A DNA stretch of 64,000 nucleotides from Phenylobacterium sp. (GCF_030698145.1 NZ_JAUYNW010000017.1:1-64000); one strand, 5' to 3'; shown: positions 17,057 to 27,294, counted from the stretch's first letter. Translations and numbers: made by a program. Notes: generated from the letters alone by a model not told the origin.

Positions 17057-18685
17057 TCAGGAGACCGGGGCCGGCGCGTCGGCGCCTTGATCGCTGTCAA
17101 CAGGGATCTCCAGGGCCGCGCGCAGGTTGCGGATCAGGGCGCTGCGGGCCTCGTCCGACCTCGCGAGCTCGATGCGCCCATCGAGGTCGAGCAGGAAGGC
17201 GGCCCGCAGGTTGTGCCAATCCGGGCGCGAGACGGCGGCGGCCGCGAGCCGCGGCTTGCCTTGGGCGTCGACCGTGGCCTGGCCCTTGAGGAGGACGTAG
17301 CGCTCGTCGAGCGATGGGATCGCCAGCCGGTCCTCGGCGAAGCCCGCTGCAGCCAGCCGGCTCCTGAGGCCCTCAAGCGCCGGAGGTTCGCCGTGCGCGA
17401 GGAACACGCTGCCGCCCACCGGCGCCCGAGCCTTCGCCCAGGTGACGAGAGCGTCGGCGTCGGCATGGCCGGAATAGACATCCAGGGATCGGATCCGCGC
17501 CAGCACGCGAACGTCCTCGCCCTGGATGCGCACCCTTTCGGCGCCCTCCTCAAGAATCCGACCCAGCGTGCCGACGGCCTGATAGCCGGGCAGAAGTACG
17601 GTGGCTTGGCGCTGCCACAGGAGGCGTTTCAGGTGCTTTCGGACCCGACCGGCGTCGCACATGCCGCTGGCCGCCAGGATGATGTGCCAGCCCTTCAGGC
17701 GGTCGAGACGGTCGCTCTCCCAGGGCTCGCGCATGAACTTCAGCCGATCGTTGGCGTAGAGCCCCTGGAACGGATTGACGCCCGTCGCCCGGTTCCACCC
17801 GCGCCGGCGGAATACCTCGGTGGCTTCGATAGCGAGCGGGGAGTCCAAGAAGATGTCGGCCTCCGGCGCCTGACCGTCGGCCATGATCGCCAGGATGTCG
17901 GCCAGCAGCTCCTGCGAGCGTTCCACGGCGAAGGCCGGGATCAGCAGCGGCCCGCCCGCGGCGTGGGCGGCGTTGAGTTCTTGCGCCAGCATTTTGCGGC
18001 GCGTGGTCGGGTCGACGAGCAGGCGAGGCCGATCACCGTAGGTCGATTCCAGCACCAGGTGGTCGACCCCGGCCGGCCCTTCAGGGTCGGGGGAATAGTC
18101 CCGGCCGCCGGGCCCGATGTCGCCGGAGAACAGGATGGTGACGGGCCCCTCCTCGGTCTCGACGCATACCTGGATGGAGGCCGCGCCGAGGATGTGGCCC
18201 GCTTCCCAATAGGTCGCGGTTACGCCGGGAGCGACGGCGGCTCTCTCGCCCAGCTTCACCCGCTCGAAGAGTTCGGTGGTCTGTACGGCGTCGCGCACGG
18301 TGTAGATCGGCTCGACCTGGTCCCGGCCGCGCCGCTGATTGCGGCGGTTGAGCTGGCGGACCTCGCTTTCCTGGATGCTGCCGGCGTCGGGCAACATCAC
18401 ACCGCACAGGTCGCGGGTCGCCGCCGTCGCGAAGATCGGCCCCTCGAAACCCGCCTTCATCAGCTTGGGCAGCAAACCCGAGTGATCGATATGGGCGTGG
18501 GTCAGCAGCACGGCGTCGATCTTTGACGCCTCGAAGGGAAACGGCTCGTAGTTGAGCGCCTTGAGGGTCTTCGACCCCTGGAACATGCCGCAATCGACGA
18601 GCACGGTGGCGCGCCCGGTCTCGAGCCGGGCACAGAACCCGGTCACGCATCCGGCGGCGCCGTGAAATGTGAGCTTCAGGGGCAT
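17057..18685 (-). CDS. MBL-fold beta-CASP RNA-processing metallohydrolase
   Basis: LTHAHIDHSGLLPKL, FSGDIGPGG, beta-CASP region, YSGHADADALVTWAK, VFLAHGEPPALEGLR. Confidence 0.9.
   Translation of the reverse strand: MPLKLTFHGAAGCVTGFCARLETGRATVLVDCGMFQGSKTLKALNYEPFPFEASKIDAVLLTHAHIDHSGLLPKLMKAGFEGPIFATAATRDLCGVMLPDAGSIQESEVRQLNRRNQRRGRDQVEPIYTVRDAVQTTELFERVKLGERAAVAPGVTATYWEAGHILGAASIQVCVETEEGPVTILFSGDIGPGGRDYSPDPEGPAGVDHLVLESTYGDRPRLLVDPTTRRKMLAQELNAAHAAGGPLLIPAFAVERSQELLADILAIMADGQAPEADIFLDSPLAIEATEVFRRRGWNRATGVNPFQGLYANDRLKFMREPWESDRLDRLKGWHIILAASGMCDAGRVRKHLKRLLWQRQATVLLPGYQAVGTLGRILEEGAERVRIQGEDVRVLARIRSLDVYSGHADADALVTWAKARAPVGGSVFLAHGEPPALEGLRSRLAAAGFAEDRLAIPSLDERYVLLKGQATVDAQGKPRLAAAAVSRPDWHNLRAAFLLDLDGRIELARSDEARSALIRNLRAALEIPVDSDQGADAPAPVS
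17087..17100. promoter_or_regulatory. FixK/FNR-type box TTGATCGCTGTCAA inside the 3' end of the beta-CASP CDS
   Basis: Exact TTGA-N6-TCAA, 58 bp upstream of the DUF883-like gene. Confidence 0.6.
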
Positions 18686-18729
18686 GGTGGGGTTTCCGTG
18701 TTGAGCGCGGCGGTGGCCATCGGTCCGCA

Positions 18730-19179
18730 TCAGTGGGCGATCCGCGCCGCCTGCAGGGCTTCGCGCAGCACTTCCTCGGCCAGGCTTGACCTGTCGCGCG
18801 GCGCGTCGACCTCGATGCGGCGCGCGGTCTTGGGATCGAGCTCGGCGCGCAGAACCCCCAGCACGCGGGCCGGCGCCAGCAGCACAAGGCGCTCAAACAG
18901 TCCGGCCGAGGCCGCGGCGTCCAGGGCGTGGGCGACGCGCGTGAGGAAACGGCGCTCCTGGATTTGAGTCAGCGGCTTGTCCCCGCTGCCCTGCCGGCCG
19001 AAGCCCGCGCGGTCGTGCACCGTGGCCCGATGGGCGTGCGCCGTCGGGCGGTCCTGATTGTCGGCCTCGATGCTGTATTGCGGCAAGGGATGCAGCGGGC
19101 CGCCGCGCACGCGTTCCTCGAACACCCGCGCCTGGCGCCCGTCGGCGGTGACGACCCAGGTCGTGACGTCTTCCATCAT
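18730..19179 (-). CDS. Host attachment protein family (baeRF/eRF1-like)
   Basis: TWVVTADGRQARVFEE, LVLLAPARVLGVLRAELDPKTARRIEVDAPRDRS. Confidence 0.75.
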   Translation of the reverse strand: MMEDVTTWVVTADGRQARVFEERVRGGPLHPLPQYSIEADNQDRPTAHAHRATVHDRAGFGRQGSGDKPLTQIQERRFLTRVAHALDAAASAGLFERLVLLAPARVLGVLRAELDPKTARRIEVDAPRDRSSLAEEVLREALQAARIAH

Positions 19180-19229
19180 GGGAACCTCCATCCTTGAGGC
19201 GACGATGGAGACCCGCCATCGGGCACGCT

Positions 19230-19243
19230 GTGACGACGATCAA
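19230..19243. promoter_or_regulatory. FixK/FNR-like box GTGACGACGATCAA
   Basis: One mismatch, in the divergent intergenic region. Confidence 0.5.
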
Positions 19244-19300
19244 ACCCAGGCGCGAGAGTCTGGGTTCCTATCGGCGCGCCGTCGGCTGCAGGAGACCCCC

Positions 19301-19912
19301 ATGAGGCACGCGCTCATCATCGCCCACCCCAATCCGAAGAGCTTCACCCACAGCGTCGCGCGCGCCTACAGCACCGCCATCGCCGCCCAGGGCCATGAGG
19401 TGGTCGAGCGCGACCTCTACGCCATGGGCTTCGACCCGTGCCTGAAGCGCGAGGAAGTCCCAACCGGAGAGGGCTACCAAACCAGCCCCGACGCGGCGGC
19501 TGAACGCGCCCGGCTCGCCGCTGTCGATGTCTTCGCCTTCTTCTATCCGTGGTGGTTCAACGCCCCGCCGGCGATCCTGAAGGGCTATGTGGACCGGATC
19601 TTCTGCACCGGCTTCGGCTATCGACCCGGTTTTGGCGGGACCGAACCCATGCTCACCGGCCGCAAGCTGATCAGCTTCAGTTCCTCCGGCGCACCGGACA
19701 GCTGGGTGCGCCAGACTGGAGCCCTGAGCAGCCTGATCGCCGTCTTCGATTGCCACCTGGCCGCGGTCTGCGGCCTGCAGCTTGTCGACCACGTCCACCT
19801 CGGTGGCGTGGTCCCAGACATCACCCAAGAGTCGGTCGAAGACATGCTGGCCGAGGTGCGCGCCGCCGCCGCCCGGGCGTTTCCACCAGTCGGCGTCCCT
19901 GCCTCCGTATGA
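19301..19912 (+). CDS. NAD(P)H-dependent oxidoreductase, flavodoxin-like fold (KefF/quinone reductase type)
   Basis: MRHALIIAHPNPKSFTHSVARAY, FFYPWWFNAPPAILKGYVDRIFCTGFGY. Confidence 0.92.
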   Translation: MRHALIIAHPNPKSFTHSVARAYSTAIAAQGHEVVERDLYAMGFDPCLKREEVPTGEGYQTSPDAAAERARLAAVDVFAFFYPWWFNAPPAILKGYVDRIFCTGFGYRPGFGGTEPMLTGRKLISFSSSGAPDSWVRQTGALSSLIAVFDCHLAAVCGLQLVDHVHLGGVVPDITQESVEDMLAEVRAAAARAFPPVGVPASV

Positions 19913-19998
19913 CTACCTAGGGGGCGCTGCTTAGGGGGCGTTCCCGAATTTCGAGCCGACCGCCATGGGCCTAGCCATAGGTCAACAGGAGGCTCGAC

Positions 19999-20661
19999 AT
20001 GTCCTATATCCAATCCTTCGACGACACCCGCGCCGCACTCGGCCCCGCCGAGGTCGGTCCCGACGATCTGATGTCACGCATCGGCGTGCGGATGACCTTC
20101 GCCAAGGACGAGGAGATCTACGGCCAGGGCGAGAACGCCGACCTGATCTACCGCGTGATCAGCGGGACCGTGCGCACCTCGCGCTTCATGGCCGACGGAC
20201 GCCGGCCGATCGGCGACTTCTACTATGCGGGCGACCTGTTCGGCCTGGAGACCGGCGACGAGCACGCCATGGGCGCCGAGGCGCTCAGCGACTGCACGAT
20301 CCTGGTGGCCAACCGGCAGGCCCTGCGCGCCGCGGGCGGAGAGGACGAACTCAAGCGTCTGGTCTGGGAAGCGACCGTTCGTGACCTGGACAGCGCCCGC
20401 CAGCACCTGACCCTGCTGGTCCGCAAGACCGCCTGCGAGCGGGTCGCGAGCTTCCTGCTGGGCCTGGCCAATCGCCGCCGGGGGGGCCACGTGGAACTCG
20501 CCATGGGGCGGCAGGACACGGCCGACTACCTGGGCCTGACCATCGAGACCGTCTCGCGGATGATCACCCAGCTCCAGGCCGCCAAGGTCGTGGAATTCAA
20601 GGGCAGCCGGCTGTTCCGGATCTGCGACGCCGAGGCCCTGCAGGAGATGGCCGCGGGTTGA
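19999..20661 (+). CDS. fixK: Crp/Fnr family regulator, FixK-like (no N-terminal Fe-S cysteine cluster)
   Basis: cNMP-like domain plus HTH MGRQDTADYLGLTIETVSRMITQLQAAKVVEFKGSRLFRI. Confidence 0.85.
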   Translation: MSYIQSFDDTRAALGPAEVGPDDLMSRIGVRMTFAKDEEIYGQGENADLIYRVISGTVRTSRFMADGRRPIGDFYYAGDLFGLETGDEHAMGAEALSDCTILVANRQALRAAGGEDELKRLVWEATVRDLDSARQHLTLLVRKTACERVASFLLGLANRRRGGHVELAMGRQDTADYLGLTIETVSRMITQLQAAKVVEFKGSRLFRICDAEALQEMAAG

Positions 20662-20671
20662 CCGCCGTCAA
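20658..20671. promoter_or_regulatory. FixK/FNR-type box TTGACCGCCGTCAA overlapping the fixK stop codon
   Basis: Exact TTGA-N6-TCAA; TGA at 20659-20661. Confidence 0.7.
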
Positions 20672-20741
20672 GGCCGCCCTTGGCGGGGCGGATGAGCATG
20701 GACTGTCCGCAGGCTGCGGGCCGACTAAAAGGGCCAAGACC

Positions 20742-21392
20742 ATGGAAGACCGCAAGCTCAAGGAACGCGTCGAGCGCGAGCTCGAGTGGGATCCGGCCAT
20801 CGACGCCAGCCGGGTGGGTGTGACCGTCAAGGACGGCATCGTCACCCTGAGCGGACATGTCCCGAACTATGTGCAGCGCATCGTCGCCGAGCGGGCGGTG
20901 AAGCGCGTCAAGGGCTTCCGCGGCCTGGCCCAGGACCTCGAGGTTCGTCCTCCCGATGGGATGGGCGCGCCCGACGACGAAGTCGCGGCCAGCGCACTCC
21001 GGAGCCTCGATTGGAACGTCTCGGTGCCCAAGAATGCGGTCCAGGTCCGCGTCGATGACGGCCACATCATCCTTGCCGGCGAGGTGGACTACGACTACCA
21101 GCGCAAGGCCGCCGAGGAATGCCTGCTGGGCCTGCGCGGCGTCGTACGGCTGACCAACCACGTAACCGTCAGGCCCCGGGGAATGGCGCCGGACCTGAAG
21201 CATCGGATCGAAGAGGCGCTGGACCGGCAGGCCCACCTGGACGCCGGCAGGATCGTGGTCCTGGTCCAGGACGGCAAGGTCCGGCTGGAGGGCAGCGTCC
21301 GCGCCCCCTATCAACGCGACATCGCCAAGGCCGCCGTATGGGCCGCCCCCGGTGTCACCGCCGTCGACGACCACATCAAGATCGGCGCCTGA
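20742..21392 (+). CDS. BON domain protein (three BON repeats)
   Basis: VKDGIVTLSGHVPNYVQRIVAERAVKRVKGF; VDDGHIILAGEVDYDYQRKAAEECLLGLRGV; QDGKVRLEGSVRAPYQRDIAKAAVWAAPGV. Confidence 0.88.
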   Translation: MEDRKLKERVERELEWDPAIDASRVGVTVKDGIVTLSGHVPNYVQRIVAERAVKRVKGFRGLAQDLEVRPPDGMGAPDDEVAASALRSLDWNVSVPKNAVQVRVDDGHIILAGEVDYDYQRKAAEECLLGLRGVVRLTNHVTVRPRGMAPDLKHRIEEALDRQAHLDAGRIVVLVQDGKVRLEGSVRAPYQRDIAKAAVWAAPGVTAVDDHIKIGA

Positions 21393-21442
21393 GGCGCGAC
21401 CCACGCCGCCTGCGCACCGGCCAGCCTTCCAGGGAGGCATTC

Positions 21443-22267
21443 GTGACCATTGCGAGCGTTCTCGTCCATGCCGAACCCGACGCCGCGGCCTCGCCGCGCC
21501 TGGCCTGCGCGGCCGCTGTCGCTGAAAGCTTCGACGCCCTGCTGATGGGCGTCGGCGCCGAACTGCTGCAATCGACCGCCGTCGCCGACCCGTTCGGCAT
21601 GCTCGCCATGGAATGGCAGGGCGTGATGCGCCAGCAGCTGGAAGACAACCTGAAGACCGCCGAACAGGCCTTTCGCCAGCACGCCAGAGATCTGCGAACC
21701 GATTGGCGCACGCTCTATCAGCCTCCAACGGAGGCCCTGTGCCATATCGCGCGGGGCGCGGACCTGATCGTGGCGGGCGGCGCGCCCCTGACGGGCGCCG
21801 ACTATTGGCGCCAGGCCGATACGGCCGAACTCGCCATCCGTGCCGGCCGCCCGGTCCTCGTGGCGCCTCCGACTCAACGAACATTCCACGGGGACCGCAT
21901 CCTCGTGGCGTGGAAAGACACCCGCGAAGCACGGCGCGCGCTCGCCGACGCCATGCCGTTCCTGAAGCGCGCCGAGGCGGTTGTGGTCATGGAGGTCTGC
22001 GCGGAGGACCGAGTTGAGGCCGCCGAATTCCACACCTCCGAGGTGGTCGCCCACCTCAAGCGTCATGGCGTGGAGGCCAGCGCCAGGGTCGAGGTCGAAG
22101 CCGATGAACGCGCCTGCGCCGAGATCAATATCCAGGCCCGGTCGATGGCAGCCGACTTGATCGTGGCCGGTTGCTACGGCCACAGCCGGATGCGCGAATG
22201 GGTGATGGGCGGCGTGAGCCAAGGTCTGATCCACGCCCCGGAGCGGTTCGTGCTCCTGAGCCACTAG
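21443..22267 (+). CDS. Universal stress protein family
   Basis: ILVAWKDTREARRALADAMPFLKRAE, DLIVAGCYGHSRMREWVMGGVSQGLI; GTG start. Confidence 0.85.
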   Translation: MTIASVLVHAEPDAAASPRLACAAAVAESFDALLMGVGAELLQSTAVADPFGMLAMEWQGVMRQQLEDNLKTAEQAFRQHARDLRTDWRTLYQPPTEALCHIARGADLIVAGGAPLTGADYWRQADTAELAIRAGRPVLVAPPTQRTFHGDRILVAWKDTREARRALADAMPFLKRAEAVVVMEVCAEDRVEAAEFHTSEVVAHLKRHGVEASARVEVEADERACAEINIQARSMAADLIVAGCYGHSRMREWVMGGVSQGLIHAPERFVLLSH

Positions 22268-22290
22268 CCCATTCCCGTGCCGGCGACCCC

Positions 22291-24987
22291 ATGACCACGC
22301 GAAACCTCGACGCCCTTTTTCATCCCGGGGTCATCGCCCTGATCGGAGCCAGCAATTCGCCGGCCTCGGTGGGCCAGGTGCTGTCGCGAAACCTGCTGGA
22401 AAGCGGCTTCGCCGGGCCCGTGCTGCCGGTCGCCCTGAACGCAACCGCGATCCGATCCGCCGTCGCCTATCGGTCCGTCGCCGACCTGCCGCTGACACCC
22501 GACCTGGCGGTCATCGCCACCCCGGCGCCCACGGTTCCGGGCCTGATCGCCGAGCTGGGCGCACGAGGGTGCCGAGCCGCCGTGGTGATCAGCGCAGGGG
22601 TCGACGCAGGCCTTCGTCAGGCGATGCTCGACGCCGCCAGACCGCATCTGATGCGCATCGTAGGGCCCAACTGCCTCGGCTTCATCTCGCCGAGGGTCGG
22701 AATCAATGCGAGCTTCGCCCACCTGACCCCGGCGGCCGGCGGGCTGGCCTTGGTCTCGCAGTCCGGCGCGGTCGCCGCCGCGGCCCTCGACTGGGCCCAT
22801 GGCCGCGGCATCGGCTTCTCCCATGTCCTGAGCATCGGCGACGCCGCCGATGTCGATGTCGGCGATCTCCTCGACTATCTGGCGCTCGATCCCGAGACCA
22901 AGGCGATCCTGCTCTACGTCGAGAGCCTGGCCGATGCGCGGAAGTTCATGACAGCAGGGCGCATCGCCGCGCGCGCCAAGCCGGTGGTGGTCGTGAAGGC
23001 CGGCCGCAGCGCCTCGGGCGCCAAGGCCGCGTTTTCCCATACCGGCGCGCTGGCGGGGTCCGACATGGTCTATGACGCGGCCTTCCGGCGAGCGGGGATG
23101 CTTCGGGTTGACGACCTGCGTGAACTCTTCGACGCGGTCGCGGCATTGGGCGCGGGCTTGAAGGTGACCGGGGACCGGCTGGCGATCCTGACCAATGGCG
23201 GCGGCGCGGGCGTCATGGCCGCCGACGCCCTCGAGGCCCGCGGCGGCCGGCTGGCCGAGCTGTCGGCCGCCACCCTCGAACGGTTGAACGCCGCCGCGCC
23301 GGCCAACTGGTCGCACGCCAATCCGGTGGACATCCTGGGAGACGCTCGAGCGCCCGCCTACGGCCGCGCCCTCGAGGCCTTGTTGGCTGAACCCGCCGCC
23401 GACGCCATCCTGGTCATGAACTGCCCCACCGCCGTGAGCGACAGCACCGAGGCCGCCGACGTCGTGATCGAGACCCTGCGCGCCGACCGTTCGCATCGAC
23501 CGGTGCTCAGCGCCTGGCTTGGTCAGACCGCCGTGGCGGAAGGTCGCCGGCGCCTCTCTGCGGCCGGCGTGCCGGCCCACGAGACCCCCGACGAAGCCGT
23601 GCGAACCTTCATGCAGTTGGTGGAGCATCGCAAGAACCAGCAGGCCCTGCTGCGCACCCCCGCCGCGCCGGCTGGGCCCGCGTGCGATCACGCCACAGCC
23701 TGCGCGGTCATCGACCAGGCCGCCGCCGAGGGTCGCACCGCGCTCACCGACCCCGAAGCCCGGGCGATCCTGCAGGCCTACGGCGTGCCGGTCCTGCAGA
23801 GCCTGCAAGCCGATGACCCTGCCGCCGCCGCCGCCGCCGCGGCGACCTTCGCTGGACCCGTGGCCCTAAAGATCCTGTCGCCCGACATCAGCCACAAGTC
23901 CGACGTTGGCGGCGTCACCCTCGGCCTGCAAGGCGCCGCCGCGACCGAGGCCGAGGCCCGGGGCATGCTGGCGCGCGTAGCAACGGCCCGACCGGACGCG
24001 CGCATCCAGGGCTTCGTCGTGGAGCCGATGGTGCGCCGCCCGCAGGCGCTCGAGCTGCTCGCCGGCGTGGCCCAGGACGCCACCTTCGGGCCGGTAATCG
24101 TCTTCGGGGCGGGCGGGGTGGCGGTGGAGGTGGTCGCCGACCGTATAATCGGCCTGCCGCCCCTCGACGAGGTGTTGGCCAAGGACATGATCGCGCGCAC
24201 GCGGATTTCACGCCTTCTCGCGGGCTATCGTGATCGCCCGCCGGCGAACATAGGCGCCATCGCCGACGTGCTGGCGCGGCTGTCGCGGCTGGTGGTCGAG
24301 CTACCGGAGATCGCCGAGCTCGACATCAACCCCCTGCTCGCCGACGCCGAGGGCGTGCTCGCCCTCGACGCGCGCATGGCGCTGCGGCCGATCGGCGCCC
24401 AACCGGTGCGGACCGCGATCCTTCCCTACCCCGACTACCTCCGCCGTGAACTGACCGTTGGCGTCGAGGCCCTCATCGTGAGACCGGTGCGACCCCAGGA
24501 CGGACCGGGCCTGGCGCAGATGGTGGAGAAGAGCGCGCCCGAGGACGTCCGGCTGCGCTTCCGCTCCGGTCTCCGCACCCTGCCGCAGGGCTGGCCCGAA
24601 CGGCTCTCGCAGATCGACTATGACCGGGAGATGGCGCTGGTGGCCGAGGCGCCCGACGGCTCGATCCTCGGCGTCGCGCGCCTGGTGGGCGATCCCGAAG
24701 GCGACACAGCGGAATTCGCGCTCATGGTGCGCAGCGACCATCATGACCGCGGCCTGGGTCGCTTGCTGCTCGCCGCCCTGCTGGAGCATGCGCAGTCGCG
24801 AGGTCTTCGGGAGGTCTGGGGCGACGTCGCCCGCGATAACGCCCGCATGCTGACCATGGCCGCAGCGTTTGGCTTCGAACGCCACGCCGCCGAGGGCGAC
24901 TTCAGCCGCGTTCGCTTGGTCAAGACACTGGGCGCGGGGGCGCCGGCGCCGGCGCCCCGTTCTCTGCCCCTGGCGGCGCGACCGTGA
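22291..24987 (+). CDS. ADP-forming acyl-CoA synthetase (CoA-binding, ligase and ATP-grasp domains) with C-terminal GNAT acetyltransferase domain
   Basis: HPGVIALIGASNSPASVGQVL, IVGPNCLGFI, FSHTGALAGSD, ALKILSPDISHKSDVGGV, C-terminal RSDHHDRGLGRLLLAALLEHAQSRG. Confidence 0.92.
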   Translation: MTTRNLDALFHPGVIALIGASNSPASVGQVLSRNLLESGFAGPVLPVALNATAIRSAVAYRSVADLPLTPDLAVIATPAPTVPGLIAELGARGCRAAVVISAGVDAGLRQAMLDAARPHLMRIVGPNCLGFISPRVGINASFAHLTPAAGGLALVSQSGAVAAAALDWAHGRGIGFSHVLSIGDAADVDVGDLLDYLALDPETKAILLYVESLADARKFMTAGRIAARAKPVVVVKAGRSASGAKAAFSHTGALAGSDMVYDAAFRRAGMLRVDDLRELFDAVAALGAGLKVTGDRLAILTNGGGAGVMAADALEARGGRLAELSAATLERLNAAAPANWSHANPVDILGDARAPAYGRALEALLAEPAADAILVMNCPTAVSDSTEAADVVIETLRADRSHRPVLSAWLGQTAVAEGRRRLSAAGVPAHETPDEAVRTFMQLVEHRKNQQALLRTPAAPAGPACDHATACAVIDQAAAEGRTALTDPEARAILQAYGVPVLQSLQADDPAAAAAAAATFAGPVALKILSPDISHKSDVGGVTLGLQGAAATEAEARGMLARVATARPDARIQGFVVEPMVRRPQALELLAGVAQDATFGPVIVFGAGGVAVEVVADRIIGLPPLDEVLAKDMIARTRISRLLAGYRDRPPANIGAIADVLARLSRLVVELPEIAELDINPLLADAEGVLALDARMALRPIGAQPVRTAILPYPDYLRRELTVGVEALIVRPVRPQDGPGLAQMVEKSAPEDVRLRFRSGLRTLPQGWPERLSQIDYDREMALVAEAPDGSILGVARLVGDPEGDTAEFALMVRSDHHDRGLGRLLLAALLEHAQSRGLREVWGDVARDNARMLTMAAAFGFERHAAEGDFSRVRLVKTLGAGAPAPAPRSLPLAARP

Positions 24988-25133
24988 CTGGTGAGCTCAG
25001 CGAGGCGGCGCTCGGGGCGCCAGTGCTCCGGTTCTATGGGAAGGTGCGCGCCGACGCGCGCCTGGGGCTGTTCTTCCGTCCCGAGTCCGAGGATCCGGAC
25101 GCCAAGCGTCAGACCGCCAAGTGCGGCGGCTGA
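24984..25133 (+). pseudogene. Possible remnant of a group III truncated hemoglobin N-terminus
   Basis: GTG ORF MTGELSEAALGAPVLRFYGKVRADARLGLFFRPE... resembles the trHb start then terminates; GTGA overlap with the upstream gene. Confidence 0.4.
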
Positions 25134-25193
25134 AAGGCCGTTCTCGGCGACGCGCCTTGCCGCGGCCGGTCTTGGCGCCTACCAGTTGAGGCT

Positions 25194-26693
25194 ATGAACG
25201 GTTCCGCCAAAGCAGCACCCCCCGCCGCCACGCGCCACGCGCCGCGGTGGACGGGATATGCCTTCGCGGCCGCCGCGAGCATCGCGTCTTTGGTCCTGCA
25301 CCTGGCCCTGGAGCCAATTTTCGGGGACCAGGTCGTCTTCCTGGTCTTTGTGCCGGCCGTGATCGTCAGCGCCGCGTTCGGCGGCGCCGGGCCGGCCCTG
25401 GTCGCCACAGGGGTCGGGCTTGGCGGACTGCTGGTGTTTCGCTGGGGCGAAGTCCTGGGAGACGCCGCCAGCTTCACCAACGCCGGCCTGTTCCTAGCGA
25501 TCGGTGCGGCGATCGGTTTTGGCGGCTGGCGGTACCATCGCGGCCGGCGCGAGAACGCCGAGGCCTTGGCCCATCTCGAGGACCGTGAGGCGCACCTGCG
25601 CTCGATCCTCGCCACGGTGCCCGACGCCATGGTGGTCATTGATGAGCACGGGATCATGCAGTCCTTCAGCGCCACCGCCGAGCGGCTGTTCGGCTGGACC
25701 CCGGGCGAGGCGATCGGGCGGAATGTCTCCATGCTGATGCCATCGCCCTACCGCGAGGGCCACGATGGATATATCGCCCGGTACCTCACGACCGGCGAGC
25801 GGCGGATTATCGGTATCGGCCGCGTCGTGGTGGGCGAGCGGCGTGACGGATCGACCTTTCCCATGGAGCTCTCCGTGGGTGAGATGGCCACGACGCCCCG
25901 GTTCTTCACTGGGTTTGTCCGCGATCTCAGCGAACGGCAGGCGACGGAGCGGCGGCTCCAGGACGTGCAGTCGGAGCTCCTCCATGTCTCGCGTCTCACC
26001 GCCATGGGCGAGATGGCCTCGGCCCTGGCGCATGAGCTGAACCAGCCTCTGTCGGCCATCGCCAACTATGTGAAGGGCTCGGTGCGTCTGCTCGAGGCGG
26101 AAAATCCCGATCGCGGCATGATCCGCGATGCGCTGGCCAGCGCCGGCGACCAGACGCTGCGAGCCGGCCAGATCATCCGACGCCTCCGGGACTTCGTCTC
26201 CAAGGGCGAGGCGGAACCTCGCATCGAGAGCTTGCCCAAGCTGCTCGAGGAAGCTGGCGCCCTGGCCATGATCGGGGCAAAGGAGCGCGGCGTGCGGCTG
26301 CAGTACCGCATCCATCCGCAGGTGGCGCTGGTCCTGGCCGACAAGGTTCAAATCCAACAGGTCGTTCTGAACCTGATGCGCAACGCCATCGAGGCCATGG
26401 AAGACGCGCCGCGGCGGGAGCTCACGGTCTCCACCCTCCCCGCCCCGGACGGCGCGGTCGAGATCGCGGTCGCCGACACCGGTTCCGGCATCAGTCCCGA
26501 GGTCGCCGTACAGCTCTTCCAGCCCTTCTTCACCACCAAGGCGCAGGGCATGGGGGTCGGGCTGTCGATTTCGCGTACAATTATAGAAGCGCATGGCGGC
26601 CGAATCTGGGTCGAGCCCGGTCCCGACGCCGGATCGGTGTTCCGATTCACGCTGCGCGCGGTGACCGAGGGGGAGCTTGTCGACGGTGACTGA
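25194..26693 (+). CDS. fixL: FixL-type oxygen-sensing PAS histidine kinase with N-terminal membrane segment
   Basis: [49 protein letters not shown] keeps the FixL proximal His context; kinase [22 protein letters not shown] and [18 protein letters not shown]. Confidence 0.92.
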   Translation: MNGSAKAAPPAATRHAPRWTGYAFAAAASIASLVLHLALEPIFGDQVVFLVFVPAVIVSAAFGGAGPALVATGVGLGGLLVFRWGEVLGDAASFTNAGLFLAIGAAIGFGGWRYHRGRRENAEALAHLEDREAHLRSILATVPDAMVVIDEHGIMQSFSATAERLFGWTPGEAIGRNVSMLMPSPYREGHDGYIARYLTTGERRIIGIGRVVVGERRDGSTFPMELSVGEMATTPRFFTGFVRDLSERQATERRLQDVQSELLHVSRLTAMGEMASALAHELNQPLSAIANYVKGSVRLLEAENPDRGMIRDALASAGDQTLRAGQIIRRLRDFVSKGEAEPRIESLPKLLEEAGALAMIGAKERGVRLQYRIHPQVALVLADKVQIQQVVLNLMRNAIEAMEDAPRRELTVSTLPAPDGAVEIAVADTGSGISPEVAVQLFQPFFTTKAQGMGVGLSISRTIIEAHGGRIWVEPGPDAGSVFRFTLRAVTEGELVDGD

Positions 26694-27294
26694 AGCCGTG
26701 GTGCATCTGATCGACGACGACGAGGCGGTGCGTGACTCGCTGTCCTTCCTGCTTACGACAGCCGGAATCGCTTCCCGGACCTATGAGTCGGCCGTGACCT
26801 TCCTCGACCAGCTGGCGGGCGCGGCCCCCGGCTGCGTGGTCACCGACATCCGCATGCCGGATATGAACGGCCTCGAGCTCGTCCGCCGGCTGAAGGACCG
26901 CGGCGCGAGCCATCCGATCATCGTGATCACCGGCCACGGCGATGTTCCGCTCGCCGTCGAGGCCATGAAGGCAGGTGTGGTCGACTTCCTGGAGAAACCC
27001 TTCGACGACGAGGCCCTGCTCGGTTCGATCCGGACGGCGCTGACGATCGGCGGTCAGGCGACCCAGGCGAGCGAGGAGCGCCGCAAGTTCGAAGCCATGC
27101 TCGCCGCACTCTCCCCACGTGAGACCGAAGTGCTGAAGGGCGTGCTCGCCGGCAAGCAGAACAAGGTCATCGCCTTCGAACTCGGCATCAGCGCGCGCAC
27201 CGTCGAGGTCTATCGCGCCAACGTCATGACCAAGACGTCCGCAGGCAGCCTCTCTGAACTGGTGCGCATGGCCCTTCTGGCCGGCGGACTTTGA
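26677..27294 (+). CDS. fixJ: FixJ-type response regulator
   Basis: Receiver [44 protein letters not shown]; Lux[47 protein letters not shown]. Confidence 0.95.
   Translation: MSTVTEAVVHLIDDDEAVRDSLSFLLTTAGIASRTYESAVTFLDQLAGAAPGCVVTDIRMPDMNGLELVRRLKDRGASHPIIVITGHGDVPLAVEAMKAGVVDFLEKPFDDEALLGSIRTALTIGGQATQASEERRKFEAMLAALSPRETEVLKGVLAGKQNKVIAFELGISARTVEVYRANVMTKTSAGSLSELVRMALLAGGL

Noticed and set aside
16634-18526. 630-aa plus-strand ORF opposite the beta-CASP and DUF883-like genes
   Set aside because: Shadow ORF on the strand opposite clear protein families; high-GC third-position bias creates long antisense frames
22264-23808. 514-aa minus-strand ORF
   Set aside because: Antisense to the acyl-CoA synthetase; no recognisable motifs
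23817-23850. GCCGCC repeat tract
   Set aside because: Encodes an in-frame Ala run in the acyl-CoA synthetase; ordinary for high-GC coding sequence
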